A DNA stretch of 64,000 bases from Shewanella marinintestina. Lineage in GTDB: Bacteria; Pseudomonadota; Gammaproteobacteria; Enterobacterales; Shewanellaceae. The DNA lies in NCBI RefSeq assembly GCF_023283845.1, contig NZ_JAKILC010000020.1, forward strand, positions 1 through 64,000. Direction: 5' to 3'. The notes beneath the pieces were generated by a model. That model did not search any database and was not told where the DNA came from. It saw only the letters and a list, made by a program, of their open reading frames with translations. A program made the translations under genes and the position numbers. Numbering within the stretch: the first letter of the stretch is position 1; each line of letters opens with the position of its first letter. Below, piece after piece: positions 24,001 to 31,056 of this stretch.

Positions 24001-26158
24001 CTGGCGCGGTGATATCATACTCAATGGTGTTATCTGTACTGGTGCTGGCTTGGTTGGTTGCGCCAAATGTATCTGTTACGCCTCCTGCTAACACCTGAGC
24101 AATAATGTCACCTTCGTTGGCACTGATATTGGTTGTAACTGTAAAGCTAGTACCTGAGCTTGCTGAAACAGAGGTAACACTGGCAGTGACATCACCGCTC
24201 AGGTTGATATCTGTTACGTCAAAGCCAGAAATAGACTCATTAAAGAGCACATCGAATACTACGGTGGCATTGTTGGTTGGATCGTTTTGACCACTGCTTT
24301 GATTAATGGTCACAGTAGGCTGAGCATTAACCGTGAGGGTCATGGTGTTATCACCTGCTGCATCACCAGTTCCATCATTAACATTAAAACCAAAGATTGA
24401 GCTAGTACTGCCATTTGGAAGATATTTAAGAAGGTTTGAATCTAGGTTGGCCTTACTTATCGTGGCATTGGTTGCTAGTGCAGATTCGGCATTATTAATC
24501 GTGCCACTGCTATCACTATCTATCCATAAACTGCCATTAACAGGGGCTGCAGTTAAGGTTATATAGTTGAGCGTGTCGCCCTCAGGATCGCTGTAACCAA
24601 AGTCAGCTGTTGCTATGGTAAGCACTTGTCCCTCGTTGGGCAGTAGTGTGTTATTAGTGCCCACAGGCAGATCGTTGAGAGCGCTTACTACGACTGTGGT
24701 ATCGATATTACCACTACTGCCACCATCCCCATCTGTGAGGAGAAAGCGTACCGTTCGCGTTGACTCAGTAGGGGCAAGATTATCGCTATTTTCATAGGTG
24801 ATTGCGCGCACCAGTGACTGTACTAGGGCAGGTGTGGCACTGGCGTTGAAGGTGACGGTAAGGTCGTTTCCTTCAGATATGGCGTTGGTAAGGGTACCGA
24901 TATTGGTCGCGCTAATGGTGATACTGGCACTCGCTAACCCTGTTGTGGTGACAGTGTTGTCAAAACCAAGAATATCTTCACTAGCATCTTTATTGGTGGG
25001 GATTGTAACCATCAGTGTGCCGCTATTGAGGTTAATTGAATCTACATCGGTAACCGTCGCATTGGCGGATATGTCGATATTTTGCTTACCATCACCTTCA
25101 CTGTAATTAAGATTATCACCAGCGAGATTGCTCAGGCTTGGGTTGTCATTAACAGTAGCAACTGTCACTGTGATATCAGCATTAGCTGATGTGCCACCAT
25201 CACCATCATTAATAGTTAAACGGACATTTCTTGCGCCAGTGGTTGGGTTATCAGTATCGCTGTTTTGGTAAGTTAATGCTTGTACTAAAGTCTGGACATG
25301 AGCTGGGGTGGCTGATGAGTTTAAGTTGATGACAAAGTCATTGCCCGCGGCAATGTTATTGGCCAAAGTTCCTATTGTGCCAGGGCCGGTGATAGCGACG
25401 TTACTTCCCGCTGTTGTACCAGCTAAAGATACTGTGCCACTAGTATCAATAGAGAGGATATCTTCAGCGGCATCCTCACCTGAGGTAATAGTGAGGGTTA
25501 GGTTACCGGCATTGAAATCTGCGCTGTCACCATCGGTGACAGTGGCTACAGTCCCTTGATCTATTATTTGACTTCCGTCACCTTCACTATAAGTAAAGCT
25601 ATCACCATTGAGGTTAGCGGTTATTGGGACGGCGTTGGGAATAACAGCAGGGCTCACATCAATATTATCTAAGTTGATTAAGATGTATCCAGCGACATTC
25701 TCATTGTTTCCAATTCTTATCTCGTCAATATTTTCGAAATGGCTGGTTGCTGGTGTAAATGTTTGAAATCCGGTAAGCCCAGTTTGATCCCATGATTCAG
25801 TGCCAATTAAGCTATTATCCCTATAGGCAGAGACTCTGTAGATATCATCCCCGCCTGCGAACTCTAGTTGAAAGGTGACTAGGCTAAATTCACTGCCATC
25901 AGTAGTGAAAAAATTAATAATATTTGAGTTATTGCCAGCATCGTCGTTACCTATGGCTCCACCACTTATCAAGCCAATAAACTCCTCTCCCGACCCACTG
26001 ACATCTTGGTCGAAAGTAAAGTCTCCATGAACATACGGTTGACCAAGGCTTGCATTTGCTGCCACACCTGTAAAGTCCACATCGGCAGCACTGTACGCTA
26101 ATGGGGAGAAGAGAGCCGATGCAAAAAGTGTCATTGTGGGGAGTGATAGCCTGTCCAT
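18011..26158 (-). CDS. Giant Ig/cadherin-like repeat surface protein with GlyGly-CTERM-like signal fused to a beta-barrel
   Basis: 2715 residues. A signal peptide ends near PLAYSA. It is followed by a jelly-roll-like N-terminal domain, two VCBS-like repeats with FTYSEGDGSQ and LNYSEGDGKQ starts, many Ig-like repeats of about 110 residues with APTGHSVSI and DITAPATP-type borders, cadherin-like repeats (NDTPTLS, NDAPYAQDD), and a Calx-beta-like segment. Residues about 2490-2518 look like a GlyGly-CTERM signal: SSGG (Gly2494-Gly2495), a hydrophobic helix and RHCKR. The frame then continues into a second signal-peptide-like segment, MFSLIVCSPAQA (Met2522), and a barrel of about 180 residues ending GFFRLNFIF. 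AGGA lies 7 nt before ATG 26158. A likely adhesin or matrix protein. Whether it is one polypeptide or is split is unknown. Confidence 0.8.
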   Translation of the reverse strand: MDRLSLPTMTLFASALFSPLAYSAADVDFTGVAANASLGQPYVHGDFTFDQDVSGSGEEFIGLISGGAIGNDDAGNNSNIINFFTTDGSEFSLVTFQLEFAGGDDIYRVSAYRDNSLIGTESWDQTGLTGFQTFTPATSHFENIDEIRIGNNENVAGYILINLDNIDVSPAVIPNAVPITANLNGDSFTYSEGDGSQIIDQGTVATVTDGDSADFNAGNLTLTITSGEDAAEDILSIDTSGTVSLAGTTAGSNVAITGPGTIGTLANNIAAGNDFVINLNSSATPAHVQTLVQALTYQNSDTDNPTTGARNVRLTINDGDGGTSANADITVTVATVNDNPSLSNLAGDNLNYSEGDGKQNIDISANATVTDVDSINLNSGTLMVTIPTNKDASEDILGFDNTVTTTGLASASITISATNIGTLTNAISEGNDLTVTFNASATPALVQSLVRAITYENSDNLAPTESTRTVRFLLTDGDGGSSGNIDTTVVVSALNDLPVGTNNTLLPNEGQVLTIATADFGYSDPEGDTLNYITLTAAPVNGSLWIDSDSSGTINNAESALATNATISKANLDSNLLKYLPNGSTSSIFGFNVNDGTGDAAGDNTMTLTVNAQPTVTINQSSGQNDPTNNATVVFDVLFNESISGFDVTDINLSGDVTASVTSVSASSGTSFTVTTNISANEGDIIAQVLAGGVTDTFGATNQASTSTDNTIEYDITAPATPAALDMSTSSDTGSSDSDDITSDQTPEISGNGETGATLTLFSDTDNDGILDGGEVSTTTSVSSGSWSTSMPTLSSTSHSIKAFQTDAAGNDSPVSTALSIEVDTSAPSGHSVAITQNPVNSSNEDAISFTFTAGEVASLYAYNLSSSGGGTPITGNGNLATATDTIDNIDVSSLEDGTLNLSLILTDIAGNSASAVNDSSTKDSTAPTGHSVSIDQGIILESNDNALSFTFTGAEAGASFAYTINSSGGAGVNGTGTLASASDSISNIDVTSLSDGTLTLSVVVTDINGNSAAAVTDTVTKDALGPIVQSVALNTGHLKAGETITVSVQFDDNVILTGSNSTATLLIGGASRTAVYASGHNSSNLTFSYDVISGDNDSDGVTLTSVQSNSDAAQDANGNAVDFNFIALTETNLLVDTLAPASATPLQPSQTINADSISLTQTDYPEDGITIVALSDSDANGIADSNTPLASSSTNSGSWSLTLNLNQDSDNHFVLRSQDTAGNISDVAIGSFLEDSIAPDNAVILSPISPIYQSTTAITIEGSQSENGVSVGLYQDADNNGIADNNTAVTSSIVTANSWNISLSLADNTETNYVVIAKDSAGNSAQAVNLVTLTHDNIAPSADITSITSVDTTPSLTGTVTDAGGIASLSFTLEADDSTILGPFDADSFSDINSGNWLDNELADSLNEGVYDAHLSPVDLAGNTQVVTISNAVTIDTSAPVNYEVEIKQEYIDANNESALSFIITGGVSGESYVYQISDGSNSITGSGIISSDPQSVSDINVSGLNEGTLTLTLSLTDEAGNQGAEATDSVHKAYNFTPVITGVPASSVDEDSLYSFTPTLLDTDNGDTHNFTISNKPSWASFNSANGSLSGTPTNDDVGINSNIIISVTDSTTASASLPAFSIEVININDTPTLSSTQFEALEDTELVFSLDPKDDEGDKLTISLINQPQQGSLDTSGTKWTYQANENFHGNDNFTVTVSDQQSSSSPIKVSIKILPVNDAPYAQDDTFDLDYTPSGEYRLPVLANDEDIDEDILSLVSAESSLGNVEIENEQLLLTLSSGMTGDINLSYLIVDPDGESSQAEVNLQITPNNEALPTLTVPEAVSVQAQGLFTRVDLGVATAFDSEGEPLPVSLKYGQPLFQPGRHLVYWETTDNNGNTKVASQQVDVYPLVNFHKDQLVLEGTSAFVTLSLNGDSPQYPVVIDFVLEGNAQIDADYRLTSQQAVITSGREVTLEIAILNDEISESDEKLELVLDDVVNSGYKPNHILHIVNHNVAPQVSLDVTQNGEQSVILSKDGGEISITAKYLDINQNDQLSILWDFNNIQIQDLDPSNDVIRFDPTDVELGYYQIKVEVSDGLLTTLAQHNLNLVSNLPTLDNTDSDGDMIPDNIEGFGDDDLDGIANFMDALPSCNVQPESEDEQAQYLIEGEAGVCIEVGSIAIGGKQNTLLLDESDILPADSEYRFTSGVFDFVASGLPVQGNQYRIVMPLTNAIPNDAVYRKYNKANGWYNFVEDDNNHIYSTLGEPGYCPSPGESSWQIGLIEGAWCVQLTIVDGGPNDDDGEANFNITDPGGIATTNINNLSPEANDDALELFETSLLIFDPTLNDNDPEGGSLTLQSVQGRLGAANINNYGILEYQAPKGYLGDDEVRYTVIDDAGNSATALIYISVKVNLAPITVNDNASTNDRTSIIVDVLSNDIDSQNISLTFVSAEVGFASITADNQIQYTPKQGFEGVDKVTYGVKDQLEAEAEGVLNVTINAYKEITITNESSGGSINILALVALLTIGLFRHCKRPISILMFSLIVCSPAQAEWIANMQTGYSKTSTTLTQTQLESAGIDDNEISTDPNDFSWGIGIAYKITSNWQVNLGYQNLGDYHFNAKGFTLFPEQAAKQVSHLGPLSAAGFDIGMSYVWQFNEPIGLKVGGGIWFWKSDIISFVNQQLTTTSSNGYDPFSDISLYWTLSPNWQIELGWQHFIIDDADIDNGFFRLNFIF

Positions 26159-26227
26159 GGTGTCATCCTGGTCAATATTAAAATAGAGCAGGTAAACTGC
26201 TCTGGGGACTTAGTGAATGTATTATCG

Positions 26228-26836
26228 TTAACTTCTTGAAGGGAAAAGTCCCTGCATCGCGATAATAAAGTTGACCACCTGATAAGGTGGTAAGTTGTTT
26301 ACGGCGCTGTTATGGCCAGTTGGCTGAGTATTGCCACTGAGTTGGGCTGTGGTATTGAGCTGTGCTTTAAAGGGTTTCATATTGCCATTTGACTCAGAAG
26401 CATATGAGGGTACTGCGCGCGAGCCTGAAATCGCCGTCGCCATATAGTTATCAATCGGTGAGTCTTGTGTGGCATTCTCGCTTGAAGCGGGAATACTGAT
26501 CCCGAGCTCAGCAGAGATCGGTGCCTCTATATTCGTTAGCGAGTGCACATGAGAGGGCATATGGTTAATATTTAACGTGTTGGTTTGGCTCCCTGACTTT
26601 TCTCCCATTTTTCTAGGTGTGAGTCCTGGTCCTGATCCTTGGTGCATTGGAGTGCGACCGCGGAGCTCGGGTAAACCAAACGTAGTACGGCCATCGCCAC
26701 CAAATTGAGTGCCAAGCAGAGAAAACATGGCTTGGTTTTGTGAGATAGCGATTAATGCACCGTCACATTTTGCATAGCCAACAGGGGCAAAGTTAAACCC
26801 CACCATCTTGATCTCGCCGATAAAAGGTTCTGACAT
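26228..26836 (-). CDS. Phage tail collar domain protein, MdpB-like
   Basis: 202 residues. The N-terminal collar domain reads MSEPFIGEIKMVGFNFAPVG, then YAKCDGALIAISQNQAMFSL and FGLPELRGRTPMHQG, the classical tail-collar/microcystin-dependent-protein signature. The C-terminal part ends NNLPPYQVVNFIIAMQGLFP, also typical. These proteins resemble phage tail-fibre tips but are widespread as stand-alone chromosomal genes of unknown role. AGGAG at good spacing supports ATG 26836 over the upstream start at 26902. The giant repeat protein follows 69 bp downstream on the same strand; the GNAT gene diverges 80 bp upstream. Confidence 0.88.
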   Translation of the reverse strand: MSEPFIGEIKMVGFNFAPVGYAKCDGALIAISQNQAMFSLLGTQFGGDGRTTFGLPELRGRTPMHQGSGPGLTPRKMGEKSGSQTNTLNINHMPSHVHSLTNIEAPISAELGISIPASSENATQDSPIDNYMATAISGSRAVPSYASESNGNMKPFKAQLNTTAQLSGNTQPTGHNSAVNNLPPYQVVNFIIAMQGLFPSRS

Positions 26837-26916
26837 TGTTACTCTCCTAATCTTGTTATTTTCATCTTTTTTAGTATGTTGGGTACAATCCACCGACAAC
26901 ATATAGGTGACCTAAC

Positions 26917-27441
26917 ATGGATGGTTTACAACTCGCTTCACTGGAACTCAAGGCTCATAGCGAAGCAGACTTGCCCTTTTTACTGCAGCTCTATACCTCT
27001 GTTCGCCGCGATGAGTTTGCCGCAGCTAATTGGCCTGAGTCGCAATTAAATCTTTTTCTATCTGAGCAGTTCAGTGCTCAGTACCACTACTATTGTCAGC
27101 ATTACAGCACTGATAAATTCGACATTATCTATTTCCAAAATCAAGCGGTCGGTCGCCTGTTTGTTGATTACTGGCTGGACGAACACCAAGAGATCCGTAT
27201 TGTCGATATCTCTTTGATGCCTGAGTATCGAGGGATCGGGATTGCCAGTTGTCTGTTGGAACAGTTATTTATTGAAGCTGAAGCCTTAGGTTTAACCGTG
27301 AGCATACATGTGGAGCGAAATAACCCAGCTAGAGTGCTATATGAGCGTTTAGGCTTTAAGTTAAAAACGCAGACGGACGAAGTGTATCTGCTGATGGAGT
27401 GGAGAGCGGAAAATAGAGTAGCTGCACAACTCATACCTTAA
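26917..27441 (+). CDS. GNAT family N-acetyltransferase
   Basis: 174 residues. The acetyl-CoA binding motif is PEYRGIGIASCLLEQL (about residues 105-120), preceded by IRIVDISLMPEYR and followed by NNPARVLYERLGFK, the usual GNAT motif A and motif B. The acceptor substrate is unknown. It is divergent from the tail-collar gene and overlaps the convergent DUF6916-like gene by 11 bp at its 3' end. This close packing suggests that the three genes belong to one module. Confidence 0.85.
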   Translation: MDGLQLASLELKAHSEADLPFLLQLYTSVRRDEFAAANWPESQLNLFLSEQFSAQYHYYCQHYSTDKFDIIYFQNQAVGRLFVDYWLDEHQEIRIVDISLMPEYRGIGIASCLLEQLFIEAEALGLTVSIHVERNNPARVLYERLGFKLKTQTDEVYLLMEWRAENRVAAQLIP

Positions 27442-27748
27442 GCTCCACTTCTCTGTTGATCACGATCTCATATTGAGTTTCTGAGATGGCTGAGCAAAAT
27501 AGCCACTGTTTGCCAATGATTGGATGACTGAAGGTGTAACACCCTTGGGGCACACGATTTGGTAAGGTGTCTTTAAGGCGTGTGGTAAAGCTCTCATAGT
27601 CTTGACAGTGGGCAGAGCCGGTAACAATTTCATCTATTATGAGTTCAAGTTGATTACCTTGGGAGTCTTCAACATTGACCGTTTTGCCAATAAGTTGCTT
27701 GAAACTTTGATAAGAGGGGATAAGCGCATTCATTGCGTGAGTAGTCAA
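27431..27748 (-). CDS. DUF6916-like small protein
   Basis: 105 residues. FKQLIGKTVNVEDSQGNQLELIIDEI at the start and RVPQGCYTFSHPIIGKQWLFC later resemble the small DUF6916-type proteins that are found next to tail-collar genes; this is a resemblance from memory, not a database match. Predicted as a compact beta-rich domain without signal peptide. TTG 27748 is the likely start, because AAGGA lies 7 nt before it; an ATG 15 nt later has no ribosome-binding site. It overlaps the GNAT gene end by 11 bp. Confidence 0.6.
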   Translation of the reverse strand: MTTHAMNALIPSYQSFKQLIGKTVNVEDSQGNQLELIIDEIVTGSAHCQDYESFTTRLKDTLPNRVPQGCYTFSHPIIGKQWLFCSAISETQYEIVINREVELKV

Positions 27749-27952
27749 GACAGAATCCTTTTGTCTAACGTTGTTAACATCCTTGTCAAATTTAAAGTAG
27801 CTGAAAATATAGCGTTTGTCTAAATATTAAATGAGTGAGATTCGATTTAAGCAAAACTAAAAGCGAGATAAGTTCGACAGTCAGTGATAGTCAGGTTAGG
27901 TTAATGTTTAAGCGGTTATTCTACAGAACGATATTAGGAGGGCTTTACACTG

Positions 27953-28522
27953 ATGATGAATAAATATATCTCGATAGTTGTACTTGGATTGTCGCTATTA
28001 ACGGCGTGCAGTTCAACAGATAGTGCTGAGCGAGCATCTGCGACTCGAACAACTATGGTTATAAGTGGCGATTTGAGTTTAATTAATAGCCACTCAAAAG
28101 CTTTTAGTTGGCATCCAACTATGTTTGCTGTTCACGCAAATGATACTGTAGATAGTGAAATGGTTATTCAACATATGCAAAAAGCCATCACTAATGTAAT
28201 GCAAAAAAAGGGTTATCACTTAGCAAATCAAAATGAAACCCCTAGTGTTCTAGTCGGTTATGGTTTGGCTTTAGAATCAGAAATGAGTGATAAAGAGATA
28301 TTAAAGAAAGCGGGATTAGTAGCAGGGCTTTCTACCGCAGGTGTTGATGATAAGTATGAGAAAGGCTCAGTGCTAGTCGCGCTATTTAATCCTATGAGCC
28401 CTATGCCAGTTTGGCGTGTATTAGCCCAAGGTTTTACTGAGTTGGATAAAACGACTGAGCAGCGAGAACAACGTTTTGAGGAGTTACTGTCAAGTATGTT
28501 AAAACCTGTACCGGTACACTAG
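27953..28522 (+). CDS. DUF4136 family lipoprotein
   Basis: 189 residues. The signal peptide ends in the lipobox LLTAC (Cys19 from the first ATG). The mature part fits DUF4136: SKAFSWHPTMFAVH, a short helix with MQKAITNVMQKKGY, then SVLVGYGLALE and a C-terminal GSVLVALFNPMSPMPVWRVLAQG strand-rich region. Members are periplasmic or outer-membrane lipoproteins of unknown role. AGGAGG lies before ATGATG at 27953/27956. It is followed 126 bp later by another exported protein on the same strand. Confidence 0.75.
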   Translation: MMNKYISIVVLGLSLLTACSSTDSAERASATRTTMVISGDLSLINSHSKAFSWHPTMFAVHANDTVDSEMVIQHMQKAITNVMQKKGYHLANQNETPSVLVGYGLALESEMSDKEILKKAGLVAGLSTAGVDDKYEKGSVLVALFNPMSPMPVWRVLAQGFTELDKTTEQREQRFEELLSSMLKPVPVH

Positions 28523-28648
28523 CTTCCAAGATTAAAAGGCTTTTATGATTAAATTTGAGCGATTTTAAAAGTGATAATTTTCATTTACGTTAAGCAGGAC
28601 TATATTTTCTTTAGGAGATAAGTATACAGGACTACCTAAGGACAATAG

Positions 28649-29056
28649 ATGAAATGGATAAATCTTACGGCATTTCTATTTGCGCTCATTGTTGGCCAGG
28701 CTGTTGCTGATGATTGGCAAAAAATTGGCGAGAAAACAGTTAGCTATAAAACTGAAACCGATAAAGTTAAGGTGAAAAAGGCACAACAGCGGATAAGTCA
28801 TATTAAGCTTAAATGCATTCAAGGCACTGTGAATTTAGATCAAGTGGTTTTTAATATGATTGACGGCAGTAATAAAAAGATCAATAACCTTGGCGTGTTA
28901 ACCAAGGGGGTCTCAAGCCGTAGTATGAGTGTGCCAAGTGGAGATTTAAAGTCTATAGAATTGACTTATGATAGCGTTGGTAGTCAAACTCTTGGAGTCG
29001 TTGGAGCGACTAAAAAAGCTAAATTACAGATAATGGCTAAAGGGGCGAAAAATTAA
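28649..29056 (+). CDS. Small periplasmic protein, DUF2541-like
   Basis: 135 residues. A signal peptide is cut near VGQAVADD. The mature protein is a small beta-rich domain with IGEKTVSYKTETDKVKV, RISHIKLKCIQGTVNLDQV and KSIELTYDSVGS. This pattern resembles DUF2541/YaaI-type exported proteins, but the similarity is weak and I cannot confirm it. The gene is followed by an 8-bp inverted repeat (ATCGGCTC at 29057-29064, GAGCCGAT at 29102-29109). Confidence 0.5.
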   Translation: MKWINLTAFLFALIVGQAVADDWQKIGEKTVSYKTETDKVKVKKAQQRISHIKLKCIQGTVNLDQVVFNMIDGSNKKINNLGVLTKGVSSRSMSVPSGDLKSIELTYDSVGSQTLGVVGATKKAKLQIMAKGAKN

Positions 29057-29131
29057 ATCGGCTCGTTATCATTGGTCGCTTTATTGCAACCTCTATTAAA
29101 TGAGCCGATAAAATCTTTCTACTTCAGCTTA

Positions 29132-29950
29132 TTATAGGCTTACACTTATCTCGTAAGAGCCAAACTTACGCATGTTTATCACTCCAGTATCAAAAATTAA
29201 ATACTGGCCTTTTATACCTAGTAATATGCCTGATACTTCTGGGTTTTTATCAAAATTATGTGAGCTGATTTTGGTGGGGAAGGTCTCAACTGGATAGTTA
29301 ATAGTTTGGATAGACTCATCTAACGGCGTCACAGAAAATTCACCATGCTCGGCAGTAATAACTTGCAAGCGCTCTGCGATTTGTGGAATAAGCGTTGCCG
29401 CTTGCTCTTTTAAATCGATGTCATCTGCATTGCCTTTAAGCATAGTACGCCAGTTTGTTTTATCGGCGATTAACTCTGCTAATGCGGTTTCTACTAATCC
29501 AGATAGTAAGCGGGTTTCCACTTTAAAAATAGGTAAGCCCTGAGTTGCGCCTTGGTCTATCCAACGCGTTGGCAGCTGAGTATGGCGGGTAATACCTACT
29601 TTAATACCGGAAGTATTCGACAGATACACATAATGCGGTACAAAGCAGTTCGCTTCACCCCAAGATGGCTCGCGGCAAGTCCCTGCAGCAAAGTGACAGG
29701 TTTCTGGCTTCATGATGCACATGTCGCAGCTTGCAAGCTTCTGCATACACACGTAACAATGGCCTTGCGAATAACTCTTCTTGGTTTTTTTGCCGCAGTT
29801 ACAGCAAAGGATTTTCCCTGTATGAGTCAGAGTTAACTGACTGCCAATTAGCGGATTAAGATCCAATAACTCTTCGCCAACAGGTAGTTGATATTGCACC
29901 ACGTTATTCTCATCTAAGTGGCTGCGCATTTTTCTTAATGTTCCAAGCAT
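29132..29950 (-). CDS. DUF2797 family protein
   Basis: 272 residues, cytoplasmic. The N-terminal third has several CxxC-type cysteine pairs (CCNCGKK, CYVCMQK, CDMCIMK) that could bind zinc or an iron-sulfur cluster. The next part, HYVYLSNTSGIKVGITR then PTRWIDQGA, has a GIY-YIG-like appearance and is the DUF2797 hallmark. The C-terminal half is beta-rich and ends IKGQYLIFDTGVINMRKFG. Function unknown. Monocistronic. Confidence 0.8.
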   Translation of the reverse strand: MLGTLRKMRSHLDENNVVQYQLPVGEELLDLNPLIGSQLTLTHTGKILCCNCGKKTKKSYSQGHCYVCMQKLASCDMCIMKPETCHFAAGTCREPSWGEANCFVPHYVYLSNTSGIKVGITRHTQLPTRWIDQGATQGLPIFKVETRLLSGLVETALAELIADKTNWRTMLKGNADDIDLKEQAATLIPQIAERLQVITAEHGEFSVTPLDESIQTINYPVETFPTKISSHNFDKNPEVSGILLGIKGQYLIFDTGVINMRKFGSYEISVSL

Positions 29951-30155
29951 GACATTTCTATTTTTATCAGTATTTGTCTTAGTCTAACAGATTGTTAATC
30001 CACATTTGGAATGGTTTTTTCGATTGCTTTAGGCAAAGGATCTCTGCAGCTGCTTGAGCAATGAGCATGAATACCGTTTGTTTATTTATGTGTTATTGTA
30101 TTTCTGGTATTGTCGAATTATAATCAATGGCATGAATGCGAATATCGAGGTAATG

Positions 30156-30692
30156 ATGTTAACTGATTGGCTTAAACATAAAGAACAGCTAAGGCACTAT
30201 GTGCTGAAGAACATTGATGATAAAGATGCTGTAGATGATATTTTACAAGAGGTATACATCAAAGCCAGTGCGAAGCTGCATCAACTTAACTCCCGTGATA
30301 GCTTGAAGAGTTGGCTTTATCGGATCACACACAATGTGATTATGGATTTTTATCGTAGTAGGCAAGCTTTTGATGAACTTCCTGATACCTTGGTAGATGA
30401 AATTGAAGAGCTAGCAGCGGTGCAAAAAATGGCTGAGTGTTTACGGCCTATGTTTGATTGCTTACCTGAAAAGTATCGTGAGCCAATGTTGCTGTCAGAG
30501 CTTGATGGTTTACCTCAGCAAGAAGTCGCCGATAAACTTGGTATGTCACTTTCAGCGACTAAAAGCCGCATTCAACGAGGTCGAGTAAAATTTAAAGATT
30601 TACTGATGACTTACTGTGATATTGAAGTGGGCCGTCAAGGCGTTATCGATTTTAAGCCAAAATCAGAGTGTCTGCATTTACAATGCGCTTGA
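30156..30692 (+). CDS. sigZ: ECF sigma factor, SigZ type (copy 1)
   Basis: 178 residues from ATG 30156, which has GAGG 5 nt upstream; the open frame back to 30054 starts with a TTG and adds a non-family stretch. Region 2 is present (DAVDDILQEVYIKA, then SWLYRITHNVIMDFYR), followed by region 4 with helix-turn-helix (LSELDGLPQQEVADKLGMSL, SATKSRIQRGR). The C-terminal tail DFKPKSECLHLQCA carries a cysteine pair typical of SigZ-like proteins. No anti-sigma gene is adjacent. A weak ACCGCA/TGCGGT hairpin follows at 30694-30715. Confidence 0.82.
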   Translation: MLTDWLKHKEQLRHYVLKNIDDKDAVDDILQEVYIKASAKLHQLNSRDSLKSWLYRITHNVIMDFYRSRQAFDELPDTLVDEIEELAAVQKMAECLRPMFDCLPEKYREPMLLSELDGLPQQEVADKLGMSLSATKSRIQRGRVKFKDLLMTYCDIEVGRQGVIDFKPKSECLHLQCA

Positions 30693-31056
30693 TACCGCAT
30701 AGTTAGAAGTGCGGTTTAATATCGCTCATTTATGAACGTGGGCTTATAGCGAGTTTAGTTACTGAACCAAGTTATAGTGCTTACGTTAAAGAGCTTAAGC
30801 ATGTTAGCTAATTTCCTCTCGCTGCAACAGCCTATCACTGGCTCTTAACCATAAACATTCTAAACGAACATTCAACGTTGAATACTTAAGTTCAAACCAT
30901 CCTCCCTTATACCTAACATGTGCCACAACTGTGTCAGTTTTAAAGGTCGAATGACTACTGGTCGATATTCGCCTCAAAAATAATTTAACGTATTTTGCGT
31001 CTTTTTTTCTTTAATCGCGTCCTAGTGACATAGACGATTAAGTATCGGAGAAAAAT
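30693..31056. promoter_or_regulatory. Intergenic region before patB
   Basis: 364 bp with no gene. Besides the hairpin at 30694-30715 I see only AT-rich sequence with scattered short inverted repeats and a GGAG ribosome-binding site (about 31046) before the patB ATG. No recognised riboswitch or operator. Confidence 0.35.

Noticed and set aside
24105..25559. Plus-strand frames antisense to the giant gene, up to 102 codons
   Set aside because: They are frame shadows of the low-complexity Ser/Thr/Gly-rich repeats.
20000..25600. Regularly spaced similar DNA in the giant gene as a CRISPR array
   Set aside because: The similarity follows codons of Ig-like protein repeats with units of about 330 bp; there are no short identical repeats with unique spacers.
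26228..26836. Tail-collar gene as evidence for a prophage
   Set aside because: No capsid, terminase, integrase, lysis or other tail genes are nearby, and such collar genes commonly stand alone.
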